A stretch of 64,000 bases of DNA, taken from assembly GCA_030674185.1 (NCBI GenBank), contig JAPXFY010000026.1, forward strand, positions 34,649,667 through 34,713,666. Direction: 5' to 3'. The notes below the pieces were generated by a model that did no database searches, was not told the origin of the DNA, and was given only the letters and a program-made list of their open reading frames with translations. Every line of letters begins with the position of its first letter. Position 1 is the first letter of the stretch. Shown piece by piece: positions 12,382 to 22,924 of this stretch. Origin of the DNA: Monoplex corrugatus. Lineage: Eukaryota; Mollusca; Gastropoda; Littorinimorpha; Ranellidae. Position numbers and translations under genes: made by a program.

Positions 12382-13508
12382 GACCAAATATTTTTCATTC
12401 AGAGAGAAACTGATTAATTATGAATGCACTAGAAGACATCATAGAAAAGAGACAATGTTTGTAGATTATAATTTTGTTTTTCTCCTCTTTTTCATTTGAA
12501 TGTAAAAATACAATATGCTTTTTTCTGGGGTGGGTGGGTGGTGGGTCAATTTTTTCTGTTACATGTTTTTCTTTTACATCTAATTTACAAAATAAAAACG
12601 AATACTTTACCTTTGATATACTGTTTGAAGCTCAGTCTGTTATTGAACATGATCATGGCTTCATCAATGGATGGATATATGTTGGTAGTAGTGGGCTCGA
12701 CTGTTCTTGAGCACAATGTCCAAAAGTGGCCTAACTTTGTGCAAGGGGTCATATCCAGGCTGACCCTTTGGAATAGCTTTGTTGCTGTCATTCAGATGAA
12801 AATACGGGTTTATTTTGTTAAATCTATTTCTGCTCATGACATCAGCAACTGCAGACACGTAACAAGTGGTCTATGGACCAATACAGACTGGCGTCTGGCG
12901 TCTGGCGATGGATGCTAAACATGTACTGAATGAAGATGAACAGTTTCATCTCTTCAGGTGATGTAGGCTGCCAGAGTTTATCATCTCCCTTTTCTGCTTG
13001 CTTCTGAGCAGCATATAAATTTGTCTCTGTGCTCATGGACTGTCAAAATTCCTCAGGAATCAAAAGACTAAAATAATGATAAGGTGATGCTCCTACAGGT
13101 AAGTCATGGGAAACACCCACTGCATGTGAAAAATTTTCATCACCTGATTCGTTTTCCTGGTGGTCAAAACCAACAAATGTTTTCTTTAGCTTTACTGCTT
13201 GCAGTCTATCAGTCCAGTGAAAAGTCACTGCATCTCTAGCAGCCTTTGATTTTGTAATTTTTCTTTTTGGCACTAGGCCAACAGCAAGCGGCATCTCTAC
13301 ATCACTGTCACCATCACCCAAATCACTGTCATTTTCGGTTTCAAAATCGGCAACCACACGATCATTGTTGACAAATAAGTCAAGATCGACATCCGACTCA
13401 TCTCTCTTATGGATTTCTTCAAAGAGAAAACGCCTCAAATTCACTTTCTTCATCACTATTGTATCCGAAAATGGATTCCAGAAGCTGCAAAGTTTCGTCG
13501 TCCGCCAT
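11320..13508 (-). pseudogene. piggyBac transposase pseudogene
   Basis: Read on the minus strand, the likely start is the ATG at 13508 (MADDETLQLLESIF). An acidic N-terminal region follows after a frameshift near 13435. The DDE core is recognisable in pieces: GYDPLHKVRPLLD and SIDEAMIMFNNRLSFKQYIK (12600-12760), WCAANRRTGYMLEFDVYLG (about 12200-12260), HLFFDDYFSSVKL near 12100 (the first catalytic-Asp region) with a stop soon after, WKDKRIVSVLST (about 11890-11940), and GVDLADQYASYYSVGRPS with KWW (11700-11765). A C-terminal Cys/His domain (CLICQ ... LCKDTCFAEFH) ends at 11320. Several stops and frameshifts, and about 300 bp of foreign or intron-like sequence at 12290-12605 containing a GA array, make it non-functional. 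Confidence 0.88.
12309..12379. repeat. (GA)n microsatellite inside piggyBac
   Basis: GA run within the segment that splits the transposase between KQYIKGK and WGIKVWC. The minus-strand left edge has a donor-like GTAAAG but I see no AG acceptor in phase, so an insertion is as likely as an intron. Confidence 0.9.
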
Positions 13509-13762
13509 TTTGAACAAGATTTTCGTCAAAAAATCCCCAAACTTTGAAAATTCACAGCAGCAAGACTATTCCGCCATTTGCCTTGCAACAAACCGGAAAA
13601 TAACAAGCGAAAACGGAAGTACCGGAAAGCAATACTGTCTCAAGAGCATTCTGGGATATGCGAAAATGAAAGGAGAACATATGACATGGTATTCAGTGGT
13701 CGATCTTGGTCGATCCGGTATTCAGACAACGCAAATTTGGCGGTCGATCGGTTTTTACAAGA

Positions 13763-13950
13763 GATCAACAGATTTCACCTGAAATGATTTTACGTCTGTT
13801 TTTCTTGAATTGCATTTTAGACTTGCAAGTTTAACGGTGAGCATGGTTTTTACCTGTTGTCTTTTATCTTAACCAGGTTGTCGTTTTTGACGTGGTGTTA
13901 GCCCTGATATGGCTCTAGTAGTCGGCTGGGCTACAAGCAGTATGAACCTG
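13763..13950 (+). mobile_element. I/Nimb-like LINE, copy 4, right half
   Basis: Continues the copy at 10540-10776: codons for LQEINRFHL (TTTTTACAAGAGATCAACAG), then the 3' UTR and the family terminus with GGCTGGGCTACAAGCAG and a GAACCT tail. Confidence 0.85.
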
Positions 13951-14320
13951 ACTTATCTTAAGCACACGCCTGTCGGTCTGGCATTGAAGAAAGTGCACTA
14001 AGAGAAACATGCCCCCTGCAGACGCGTATTGGCTAATCACGTGTATGTAAATGGGTATGCTACTTTTATGGATGCGAGAACTGTAGGCAGTCAGATCAGT
14101 TACTGTTTATATAGATTTCTGGTCACTCCTGTTAAGGCAAATGCGTACTATTCTGAAAATCACGCATCCGTAATATTCTGCTGGGCTGAATTTGGTAAAG
14201 ATCCTTCGATAGAGATAGGTTTAACTATTGGTACATGTGTATTGAATTAACTATTGGTACACATGTACTGAATTAACTATTGGTACACATGTATTGCTTC
14301 AGAGAGACTGGTCTACACAA
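13951..14320. other. Gene-free; 26-bp triplicate at the end
   Basis: Three tandem copies of a 26-bp unit start at 14221, 14247 and 14273 (TTAACTATTGGTACACATGT core), just before SINE-A. No gene seen. Confidence 0.7.
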
Positions 14321-14815
14321 GTCGATGTGGTTTAGTGGTTAGCGCAGCAGACTACCGACTGGAAGGTTGTGGGTTCGAATCCCCATCAGCTCCTTCAAAA
14401 AATCAGAGGGATTTTTCGGCTCTAACAGGCTTCTACCCAGAATTGGGCGTGCTATGGGCTCATTGGGAAGATTGGGACCACACAGTCGAGTCTCATCCAC
14501 TTCACGGATGCGTCATAGAGGGTGTTGCTCAAATCTTCTGACCAGCACCGCAGGTGTCTGTATCTCTCGGGCCCGGTTGACGCCAGGATATATTATGATA
14601 GTACGCATAGAGTACAGCCCTGTCACAAAGTTTCAGTCCTAGATGGAACTCCATAGCATCATGATCATCTTCGTTATGGACATTCCTATCATCATTGAAT
14701 TGTAAAATCTGTGCCAGCTTCTGTGGCCAATTAGGTGGCGTAGAAAATGGGGCGGGGAAAAAATGTGAGCACATAAGGTAAACTCCCTGAGTGCGACAAT
14801 CCTTTAAAAAAAAAA
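14321..14815 (+). mobile_element. SINE-A copy 1, tRNA-derived
   Basis: A tRNA-like head at 14321-14393 has a Pol III A box TGGTTTAGTGG at 14328-14338 and a B box GGTTCGAATCC at 14372-14382. A body of about 400 bp follows. It ends CCTGAGTGCGACAATCCTTT plus poly-A. Copies 2 (20241-20960), 3 (minus, about 47975-49261) and 4 (minus, about 45110-47235) share head and body. Confidence 0.88.
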
Positions 14816-15300
14816 AAAAAGAGAGAGAGAGAGAGAGCCTGAGTGCGACAATCCTTTAAAAAAAAAAACAAAGAGAGAGAGAGAGAGAGCCTGAGTGCGA
14901 AATCCTTTAAAAAAAAAAAAAAAAGAGAGAGAGAGAGAGCCTGAGTGCGACAATCCTTTAAAAAAAAAAAAAAAAGAGAGAGAGAGAGAGCCTGAGTGCG
15001 AAATCCTTTAAAAAAAAAAAAAAACAGAGAGAGAGAGGAGGCGAAGAGAGAGAAGAGAGCCTGAGTGCGACAATCCTTTAAAAAAAAAAAAACAGAGAGA
15101 GAGAGAGCGAGACGAGAGAGAGAGAGAGCCTGAGTGCGACAATCCTTTAAAAAAAAAAAAAAAAACAGAGAGAGAGAGAGAGAGCCTGAGTGCGAAATCC
15201 TTTAAAAAAAAAAAGACAGCCAGACGAGAGAGAGAGAGAGAGCCTGAGTGCGACAATCCTTTAAAAAAAAAAAAGACAGCCAGAGAGAGAGAGAGAGAGT
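14786..15300 (+). repeat. Tandem array of the SINE-A 3' tail
   Basis: Nine copies of CTGAGTGCGA(CA)ATCCTTT + A(10-17) + (GA)n, with a unit of about 50-70 bp. The first is the SINE's own 3' end. Only the A and GA tract lengths and one CA dinucleotide vary strongly. Confidence 0.93.
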
Positions 15301-15599
15301 GGAAACAGACAGACAGACAGGCAGAGACACTGGCCATATCTGAACGGCGATGCCGTGGCATAGGGATAACACACGGCACAGCTCATCACTGTTCCTCTCT
15401 TTCCCTTCCTTCCTTTCGGCACTTCAAACATATCTTTTCCCCCGATCCGTCAACTCTTTCAAAGAACTCAAAGACTGAACCGATGAACCTCCTATCGTGA
15501 TTAAAGAAAACGACATAACAGGGGCGTTGAGTCCACGGATCTCACTGCATAGTACATAAAAATTCAACAGCATCAATTTCATCTTCTCTGTCTGTCGCT
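15301..15599. other. Unassigned; may be further degraded LINE
   Basis: Lies directly upstream of LINE copy 5 and may hold remnants of its RNase H region, but I cannot read a continuous frame. Confidence 0.3.
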
Positions 15600-16222
15600 C
15601 TCTCTTGGCCAAGAAGGCCACAATGGAAAAGATGTCTAAGTCCTTGACCCCCTACGTAGATGTCAAATCGAAAGTACATAGTTACGTGAAAAGTGCGTGG
15701 CTGGAACAAACTTTTCCAAATCTGCCCTAGCCTGAAAGAAATTCTCCCATCTGCTGCAGGAAACCGTAAGAAAGAGAGAGTTTTATGTAAGTTACACAAG
15801 GGTCACACATCGTACACTCACTCGTACCTTTTGAAAAATGAAGAAGCACCATGGTGTATACCGTGTGATGAGCCGTTGAGCATCCGACACCTCCTGCTCG
15901 ATTGCTGGGACTTGACGGTGTGAGACAAAAGCACTACACGGTGGACTCCTTAAGCTCTTCCGAGACGTCCCTCCTGATGCAGTTTTCCAGTTTTTACAAG
16001 AGATCAATAGATTTCACCTGATGTAATTTTACGTCTGTTTTTCTTTAATCGCATTTTGCATTTGTAAGGTTAACGGTGAGCATGGTTTTTACTGTTGTCT
16101 TTTTTCTTAACGGGTTGTTCTGTTTTTGTTGTTGTTTTTTGTTTGTTTGTTTGTTTTTTGGACGTGGTGTTAGCCCTGATATGGCTCTGGTAGTCGGCTG
16201 GGCTATAAGCAGTATGAACTGA
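15600..16222 (+). pseudogene. I/Nimb-like LINE C-terminal fragment, copy 5
   Basis: The longest LINE tail of this family here. Readable blocks are LTPYVDVKSKVHSYVKSAWL (about 15632-15700, the segment after RNase H in I-group LINEs), FPNLP..KEILPSAAGNRKK, and LCKLHKGHTSYTHSYLL, NEEAPWCIPCDEPLSIR and HLLLDCWDL (15785-15915). The last part forms a C-x2-C...H-x4-C knuckle. A frame break follows WDL, then VFQFLQEINRFHL and the 3' UTR. An insertion of T-rich sequence at 16115-16160 interrupts the UTR. The terminus CCTGATATGGCTCTGGTAGT, GGCTGGGCTATAAGCAG ends in GAACTGAATT. The assignment to the I/Nimb group is from motifs only. Confidence 0.8.
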
Positions 16223-16305
16223 ATTGAAATGCTCTCTCTGTCTCTCTCTCTCTGTCTCTCTCTCTCTCTCTGTGTCTCTCTCTCTCTCCCTCTCTGTCTT
16301 TGTCA
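16222..16305. repeat. (CT)n microsatellite
   Basis: CT-rich run immediately after the LINE tail. Confidence 0.95.
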
Positions 16306-16360
16306 CACAAGTAATACACAAACGTCCGTCGTATGAACTGCTTCGTCGTCTGCGATATTC

Positions 16361-16560
16361 CATGTCTTCCCTAGTTCATTCTTCCTGTTTTGGCGATCCC
16401 TTGATTGTGATTGAGATTGGCTACGACTATCTGACTGTCTCTGAAAACAGAACACAGACGATGTCCATGTCTTCCCTAGTTCATTCTTCCTGTTGGCGAT
16501 CCCTTGATCGTGATTGAGATTGGCTATGACTATCTGATCGTCTCTGAAATAGAACACACG
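16361..16560. repeat. 105-bp tandem duplication
   Basis: CATGTCTTCCCTAGTTCATT recurs at 16361 and 16466 with closely matching sequence after it. Confidence 0.9.
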
Positions 16561-16822
16561 ACATGCTTTGAATGCGGAGATGTCATCTTGAGAAACTGGA
16601 ACTGTGTTTAGCTTCAATGAATTTTGAACTGAAGAGTGAAGAGCGTGTGTTTGGGTGGGCAGGTGGGGGGGGGGGGGTGACTGCGGGGCGGCGGCGTCTT
16701 TAGTCAGTTTGCGTGGGATAGTTCGTAGTGTTTCGGTGGTGTTTTCGTATCTTCTACCATCGGTTGCGCGATGATAGAAAATTAAGAATAAAGAACAGTC
16801 ATAAATGCTAGACAACACATTG

Positions 16823-16825
<3 letters not shown>

Positions 16826-16859
<34 letters not shown>

Positions 16860-16879
16860 GAGAGAGAGAGAGAGAGAGG
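16826..16879. repeat. (GA)n microsatellite
   Basis: GA run. A G-homopolymer lies nearby at about 16668-16677. Confidence 0.95.
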
Positions 16880-17269
16880 AGCACGCGGCGCGCGTGATAT
16901 TACTCAATTGTACACGTGTGTGAATGTGTATGGTCTTGTTTTTATTATTTTTGCTTTTTAATAGTTAGGCCTGATTATTTGAATTATTATGAAAATTTAA
17001 ATACACATGCATATATACAAACTGGTTATTTGAATTATTTAGAAAGTTTAAACACACATATGCATGAATACATGCTTCACCTTTGCACATGCATTTACAT
17101 ACTTGCCACACACAAGTGCTACATGATGCATCTAGTGTGTTGGCTAGTGACTGCATTCTTGTCACCTCTCACTTTCAGCCTGCACCGCTGGCTAGCACTG
17201 CTGCTTGCAGTTATGCGAAAAGGAGAGCAGAATGCGTAAGTCTCTCTGTCAGTACATAGCCTCTCCATC
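16880..17269. other. No recognisable gene; short internal repeat
   Basis: Two related segments near 16975-17010 and 17025-17060 share TTATTTGAATTATT and AAAxTTTAAA.CACA. No coding signal. Confidence 0.5.
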
Positions 17270-18236
17270 AGCAAGCCCTACGTTATGCCTCTTCGTGGCG
17301 ACATGTGGTAACTGAGCACCTCATGGACTCGGGCTGAATCTCGAGGGACTCGGAATAGGTCTGGCCCCCGGAGGTGAGGCACGCAGGCCCATCGGCGTGT
17401 GGATATGCCTTGGTGCCCACGAACAAGACCCCCAGCTATGGGTAAATAGCACCGCTGCCTTGTGGACATCTCGGTAGAGAATAAGGCTAAGGGAGTAAAC
17501 ACTTAAAAAAATCACTCTACTGCCTTGTAGGTTGTCGTAGAAACGACAAGGGCTAACGGAGAGATCGTGAAAAAACCGATGGAAGGCAACGGGAAACTGT
17601 CATCGTACTTTCCCAAGAAGAATCATGGCCAGACAAAACAAGAAAAATAAAGATAACGACATAAATTGGGGCTCCTATGAAGCACCTTCGTCTGGTAGAG
17701 ACCGTCATGCTGCACAGGTGACACCAGACGTCAGCAAGCTACTGCGTTAAATCTAATTAAAAAAGATCGCAACGTGGAATGTCAGGATATTGTTGCAAAA
17801 GGAAAATTAGACAATGTCAAATGGAGATGGAAAGGCTTAACATTAGTATTTTAGGACTAGAGGAAGTGAGATGGAAGGGGGCAGGCATGATAACATCAGG
17901 AGAGATACAATAATATGTTCTGGTGGAAACTCACATGAAAGAGGAGAAGGCATCGTAATGGACAGGGACAAATCAAAAGCAGTTAGGGGATACTGGGCTG
18001 TGTCCGACAGAGTTTTGCTGGTTAAATTGGATGTAAGCCATTTGATATCAACATCATTCAGGTGTATGCACCAACATCCGCAAGTACTCAGGACGAAATT
18101 GACAACTTCTACGAAGTATTAGAGATGGCCAAGGCCCAATGAAATCAAAATGAAGTTACAGTAATGATGGGAGATTTTAATGCTAAAGTGGGACAGGATA
18201 GGGTGGAGGATATAGCTGGACCTCATGGCATAAGCC
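17270..18236 (+). pseudogene. RTE-type LINE 5' region with decayed endonuclease
   Basis: The leader region (17270-17760) contains CCGATGGAAGGCAACGGGAA, which I associate with RTE-like 5' UTRs. From 17766 an APE-type endonuclease is readable with frameshifts and stops: IATWNVRILLQK, then MERLNISILGLEEVRWKGAG (near 17830), then GIVMDRDKSKAVRGYWAVSD and RVLLVKLD (17950-18030), VYAPTS..TQDEIDNFYEVL (18060-18120), and VTVMMGDFNAKVGQDRVEDI (18155-18215). GDFNAKVG is the classic EN motif. The match stops at 18236, shortly before Repeat-B; no RT domain follows, so the copy is truncated and non-functional. Confidence 0.85.
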
Positions 18237-18282
18237 GGTTGGCCGGGGGAAAAAAAAAAGCTTTTGTCTTGTCTCGCCTCCC

Positions 18283-18820
18283 CCCGTGGGGATGCCGGGG
18301 ACTCTTTGGTATAAATAATATCCCCACCTTCTGGAAATTCTGTGCTACAAATTTCCTCTTTTCTGTCACTATTTCTTTCTGCTTGTTCCTTTACTTTTTG
18401 TCATTTCTTTCTATCCTTCTGTGCCTTGTTGGTTCATTCACCTGTATGTGTTCGGTAAAAAAAAAGTCTTTACATACTTTCTCTCTTAGGATTCATAATT
18501 GGGTACACATATTAAATGCATTTTTGCCTCTAGGGAGATGAGATATGCGGAAGCGGTTTTAGGCAATGCAGGCCCGTTTTTATGTATGTTTTAGTGTCCT
18601 TTTATGTTTCAGTGTATATTCAGTTTGTTTTTAAATCCCCTGTGTGATAAATTGGACGGAGTGATCAACGTCAGGGGCATCTCCTCAGATTATGTTCGCA
18701 AATGCATTGATATGTGTACTTAATTTCTTTTCCTTTTTTCCCCTGACGACGTATTGTGAATATTTTGAGACAGTTATAGCCCTGATATCGCTCTACGCAG
18801 TCGGCTGGGCTTTGAGCAAA
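18283..18820 (+). mobile_element. Repeat-B, copy 2 (near full length)
   Basis: 5' CCGTGGGGATGCCGGGGACT and AATAATATCCCCACC form a hairpin. The body has CCTTCTGGAAATTCTGTGCT, TTGGGTACACATATTAAATG, GAGATATGCGGAAGCGGTTT and GATAAATTGGACGGAGTG. The terminus is TATAGCCCTGATATCGCTCT, ACGCAGTCGGCTGGGCTTT, then an A-rich tail. No long ORF, so probably a non-autonomous retroelement. Confidence 0.85.
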
Positions 18821-19069
18821 AAATAATAGCTGTAACCACAGTTCACTGAGATTGTCTCCCAAGGTCACCGCTGGGCAGTTGTTCGGTAAAAGGGACTCTG
18901 TTAGTATGGCATGGTCATCTGTTTCAACTTCCCAGATTAAAGTTAGATAAGCGTAAACATTAATTAGGAGAGCCACTGTGTGTTTAAACGATCGCTTGAA
19001 ATCACTTCAGGGCCAAACGAATAAATTCCTTCCTGAGCGAGGCACCGTTTACTGTCTTATCTGTCTGCC
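18821..19069. other. No recognisable gene
   Basis: Nothing supportable. Confidence 0.5.
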
Positions 19070-19147
19070 AGCGCGTGCGTTTGAGCGTGCATGTGGGTGT
19101 GTTTGAGCGCGCGCACGCGTGCGTACACGCGCGCACGCACTCGCGCG

Positions 19148-19193
<46 letters not shown>

Positions 19194-19345
19194 GGACACG
19201 TGCGTGCGCGCACACACACACACAAACACACTCTCTGTCTCTCTCTCCCTCTCTCTCTCACCCCCCTCTCTCTCTCACACACACACACTCCCCCCCCTCT
19301 CTCTCTCATCTCACTCACTCATTCACACACACACAATACAATCAC
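19070..19345. repeat. Compound CG/CA/CT microsatellite
   Basis: CG-rich start, CA run, CT runs and C-homopolymers. Confidence 0.95.
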
Positions 19346-20240
19346 ACGCAAACTCACGAAGGCATGAACAAACAACACTGGCATCGTAGTGAAGTGGTGG
19401 CTCAGATCTTGGAAGCAAGAAATTCCGGAAAGCCCATGGGTACCTACTTCGTCAGACAAGTAGGCTTATCCCCCCCCCCCTTCCGCTGTACCTTGAATAG
19501 TGATTTAAAACTAGTCTTCATGCGAGAGATAAACCAAGAGTTCATGTACACTTAGCGTACGTTGAATAGCTCACGACAAAACTCTACATTGGTAACATAT
19601 AAATTTAATCAGTTTGAAAGAAAAAGTCTGGTAATAGAAAACGTCTGAGAAATTTTGCTTGCACATTTTTTGTCACGGACATAGACATGAAGACACATAA
19701 ACATTTCGGTCTAGTTCATGGTGTTTTCGTGTTTTTATTCGATCATAGTTCATGAAACAAGAAAAAGAATGAACAGGTATCAAAAACAAAGCGAAAAAAA
19801 CAACAACGGAAAATAAAAGGAAAAAAGAAAGGAAAAAACTCCAAATCGTGCAGATGGGACAGAAAGAGAAGAAGTAGATCGTCAAGCCATTCTAACAATC
19901 CAGGTTTTATACTTCTCAAAGTCACAGAAGCATCACATCAAAAATAAAACTTGGAGCGAGGACAGGGCACTTATAGAGCCTGGGCTGAGCATATCGGTAG
20001 GGCGTTTACAACCGTCACAACATTAAAAACAGTGTATATATATATTGTCTTAAGTTCTGAGCCTTAGAAAGTGTGTTCACAAAAATAAAGAAACAAATAA
20101 ACAAACAAATAAATTGATAAATAATAAATAAATGAATAAACAATAAATGAATAAGTTTTAAAAAAAAAAAGATGGAACTGTACGATGCATTCTCCTCGTG
20201 AAAAGCAGACTGATTTTCACAAAAGAAATACAAATACACA
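19346..20240. other. No recognisable gene
   Basis: A-rich with AAAT/AAAC repeats at 20085-20175. No coding signal. Confidence 0.5.
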
Positions 20241-20960
20241 ACCGACGTGGTGTAGTGCTTAGCACAACTGATTACCGATTGGAAGGCTGTTGGTTCGAAG
20301 CCCCATCAGTACTTTCAAATTCACTGTGGGACTTTTCAGCTCCGACCGGCTTCTACCTAGAATTGAGCTGCTATGAGCTCGTTTGGATGACTTAGACCAC
20401 ACAGTTGACTCTCCTCCTCTTCACGGATACGTCATTGAGGGCGCTGGTAAATTCTGACAACACCGAGGTGTCTGTAGATCTCGGGCTGGTAACACTAGAT
20501 TATCTTGCTATAAAATCGAGAGTAAGCTTGTCATGCAGTCTCAATCCAATCTTGGGCCTGGTTAACGCTATGATTTATCATGCTAGTAAAATCGAGAGTA
20601 CAGCCTTGTCATGCAGTCTCAATCCAATCTTGGGCCTGGTTAACGCTATGATTTATCATGCTAGTAAAATCGAGAGTACAGCCTTGTCATGCAGTCTCAA
20701 TCCAATCTTGGGCCTGGTTAACGCTATGATTTATCATGCTAGTAAAATCGAGAGTACCACCTTGTCATGCAGTCTCAATCCATGATGGAACTCCATAGCA
20801 TCGTGGTTATCATCCTCATCGTCACCATCATCATAACATTGTAAAATCTATCCCAGCATCTGTGACCATTAAGATGAAAATGGGGTGGGGGTGAGGGGAC
20901 GGGGATTGAGTACCATGGAAACTGCGTAAGTGCGATGATCTATAAAGAAAAGAAAAATCG
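20241..20960 (+). mobile_element. SINE-A copy 2, with internal triplication
   Basis: Head GACGTGGTGTAGTGCTTAGC and B box GGTTCGAAGCC (20292-20302, one change from consensus). The body matches copy 1, for example CACGGATACGTCATTGAGGG and GATGGAACTCCATAGCATCG. It ends near GTGCGATGATC and an A-rich tail. A 78-bp unit (starts at 20531, 20609, 20687; partial at 20765) is repeated inside. Confidence 0.88.
20531..20785 (+). repeat. 78-bp triplication within SINE-A copy 2
   Basis: Near-identical units. Because 78 is a multiple of three, a 26-residue repeat is read in one frame; this is not a protein gene. Confidence 0.93.
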
Positions 20961-21530
20961 AAAACCGAAAGCTCGCAAATTGACACCTTCCGAAATATAC
21001 ACGTATACTCTCATTAACTCAGACTTACATAAACACACACATACGTAAACACACACACAAAACATTGATGCATTCAAAACAAAATACCCAGGAATATAGT
21101 GTGTCTGTGTGGAAAGAAGATAACACATAGTCATATTCTTTCATGCCTTCGGTTAAAACGACATATTCCTGCACTATCTACGAAGACAGTTTTTGACATA
21201 TTTGTCTCACCATCCTTAACATGTGAATTTTTTGTTAGCCTGTCAAAAAGTCCTATAGCGAATTATCTGTAAAACGCCGTTATTTCACATGTTCAATGTT
21301 ATGGTTAGCCAATGTTACTGTTTCAGTTGTTAATTGTGATAACGTCATTTGCAAATTTTTCCCTTTTCGTCTTTGGCACAGTTGTTTTCTGGTTCATTTC
21401 TTTTTCCTGAAGACTATCCATTTCCAAATATCCTCTTCACTCCTCATGTATCCCCACTTTTTTTTTTTTTTTTTTTTTTTTGATTGTCTAAAATCACTTT
21501 AGTGAATAGACATTAAATCAAAGACCATCA
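20961..21530. other. No recognisable gene; poly-T at 21461-21481
   Basis: AT-rich sequence with no supportable feature. Confidence 0.5.
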
Positions 21531-21532
21531 CC

Positions 21533-21753
21533 ACACACACCACACACATACACACACACACACACACACGCACACACACGCACACAGAGTAACAAGAAGG
21601 GGTGAAAGCGCGCGCGAGAGAGAGGGGGGAGGGAAGGGGAAAAGAAGGACGGAGGCAGTGAATCGTCAGAGGGGGGAAAAAGAGAATAATAAGATATAAC
21701 ATAATCAACTGACAGTCCTCTGAACCCTTTTGATCGAAAGGTAACTCCGTGCG

Positions 21754-21818
<65 letters not shown>

Positions 21819-22115
21819 TCTGTCTGTCTGTCTCTGTCTCTCTCTCTCTCACTCGGTCTCTCTCTGACTGTCTTCTTTGTGTGCAAGCGGTGAGAGGAGA
21901 GAGAGAGAGAGAGGGAGGGAGGGACAAGAGAGAGAGGAGGGGGGGGAGAGAGAGAGATTCTCCAGTAAAGTTAAGCTCACTGCAGCGCATAAGAAAAGGC
22001 AAGATGAAGGAAAAGGAAAGAAAGAGTAACAGACCTTTTATTGGACAGGGAAGATTTGAGCGTGGAGAATGATAGACAGAAAGAAAGAGAGAGAGAGGGG
22101 GGAGAAGGAGGGGGG
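21533..22115. repeat. CA, CT and GA microsatellite cluster
   Basis: CA at 21533-21590, CT at about 21757-21860, GA at 21893-21955 and 22080-22115. The intervening unique sequence shows no gene. Confidence 0.9.
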
Positions 22116-22368
22116 GAGGGAACTTGGATATTGTCAAGCATATAGATAAACCTGTGTGTATACGAGAGAACAATTAAAAAAAACTTTGATATAATGCTGC
22201 TGCTGTTACATACACTACTACTGATTAATACGATATATACTATACTATACTACTACCACCACCACTACCATACATACTAGCTTGTATAGTGCATCTCAGT
22301 TCGACTCACTGCGCTGTACATAAACAAATAATCTGACTCACATACCATAACATCATTTTTAAATCGCG

Positions 22369-22381
22369 CGCACACGCACAC

Positions 22382-22415
<34 letters not shown>

Positions 22416-22460
22416 CACACACACACCACACACCACAACACACACACACACACACAATGA
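22369..22460. repeat. (CA)n microsatellite
   Basis: CA run, followed by GAT/CAC trinucleotide runs to about 22520. Confidence 0.95.
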
Positions 22461-22759
22461 TGATGATAATGGTGATAATGATGATGATATCGTCACCACC
22501 ACCACCACTATCATCATCATCAATAAAAAGGAAGGGCGAAGAAGACAGGAACGTTATAAAAGCTTTATAAGGATCACTGCCTTCCTTCAGAGGAAAAAAA
22601 AAGAAGTAGAAAAAAAAAAGGGGGGTTGGAGAGTTTGGAGGAAGGAAGGGAGAGAAGGGGGCAGAGAACAGAGACGGGCTGACGCGCCGGAGGAAAAAGA
22701 CAAGAACGTAATCAGGTATAATCAGTTTAAAGTTCTCTGTTGATCACAAGGTAACTTGG

Positions 22760-22761
22760 TA

Positions 22762-22792
<31 letters not shown>

Positions 22793-22912
22793 TGTCTCTC
22801 TCTCTCTCTGTCTCTTCCCTTGTCTCTCCTGCTCTCTTCGTCTCTCTCTCTCTCTCTGTCTCTCTCTCTCTCTTCTCTCTCTCTCTTCTCTCTCTCTCTC
22901 TCCTTCTCTAGT
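22760..22912. repeat. (CT)n microsatellite
   Basis: CT-rich run leading directly into the satellite. Confidence 0.95.
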
Positions 22913-22924
22913 ACAATTTCACTT

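Larger units (their letters stand above)
10773..13763 (-). mobile_element. piggyBac-superfamily DNA transposon, decayed
   Basis: The left end reads TTAA followed by CCCTCTGCCTACCACGC, which fits a piggyBac TTAA target and a terminal inverted repeat starting CCC. The element encodes a broken transposase on the minus strand (11320-13508). The right end lacks the matching TIR and TTAA: sequence runs directly into LINE at about 13763, with about 45 bp of LINE missing compared with other copies. This implies a deletion across the right junction. Inside lie a GA microsatellite and a C-rich run. Confidence 0.85.

Noticed and set aside
12290..12605. Intron in the piggyBac transposase
   Set aside because: The donor side looks right (GTAAAG) but no AG acceptor fits the frame, and a GA array fills much of it. 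Left as an interruption of unknown kind.
14321..14393. Functional tRNA gene
   Set aside because: A and B boxes are present but the segment is the head of a SINE of about 490 bp with other copies. The stems do not form a full cloverleaf by eye.
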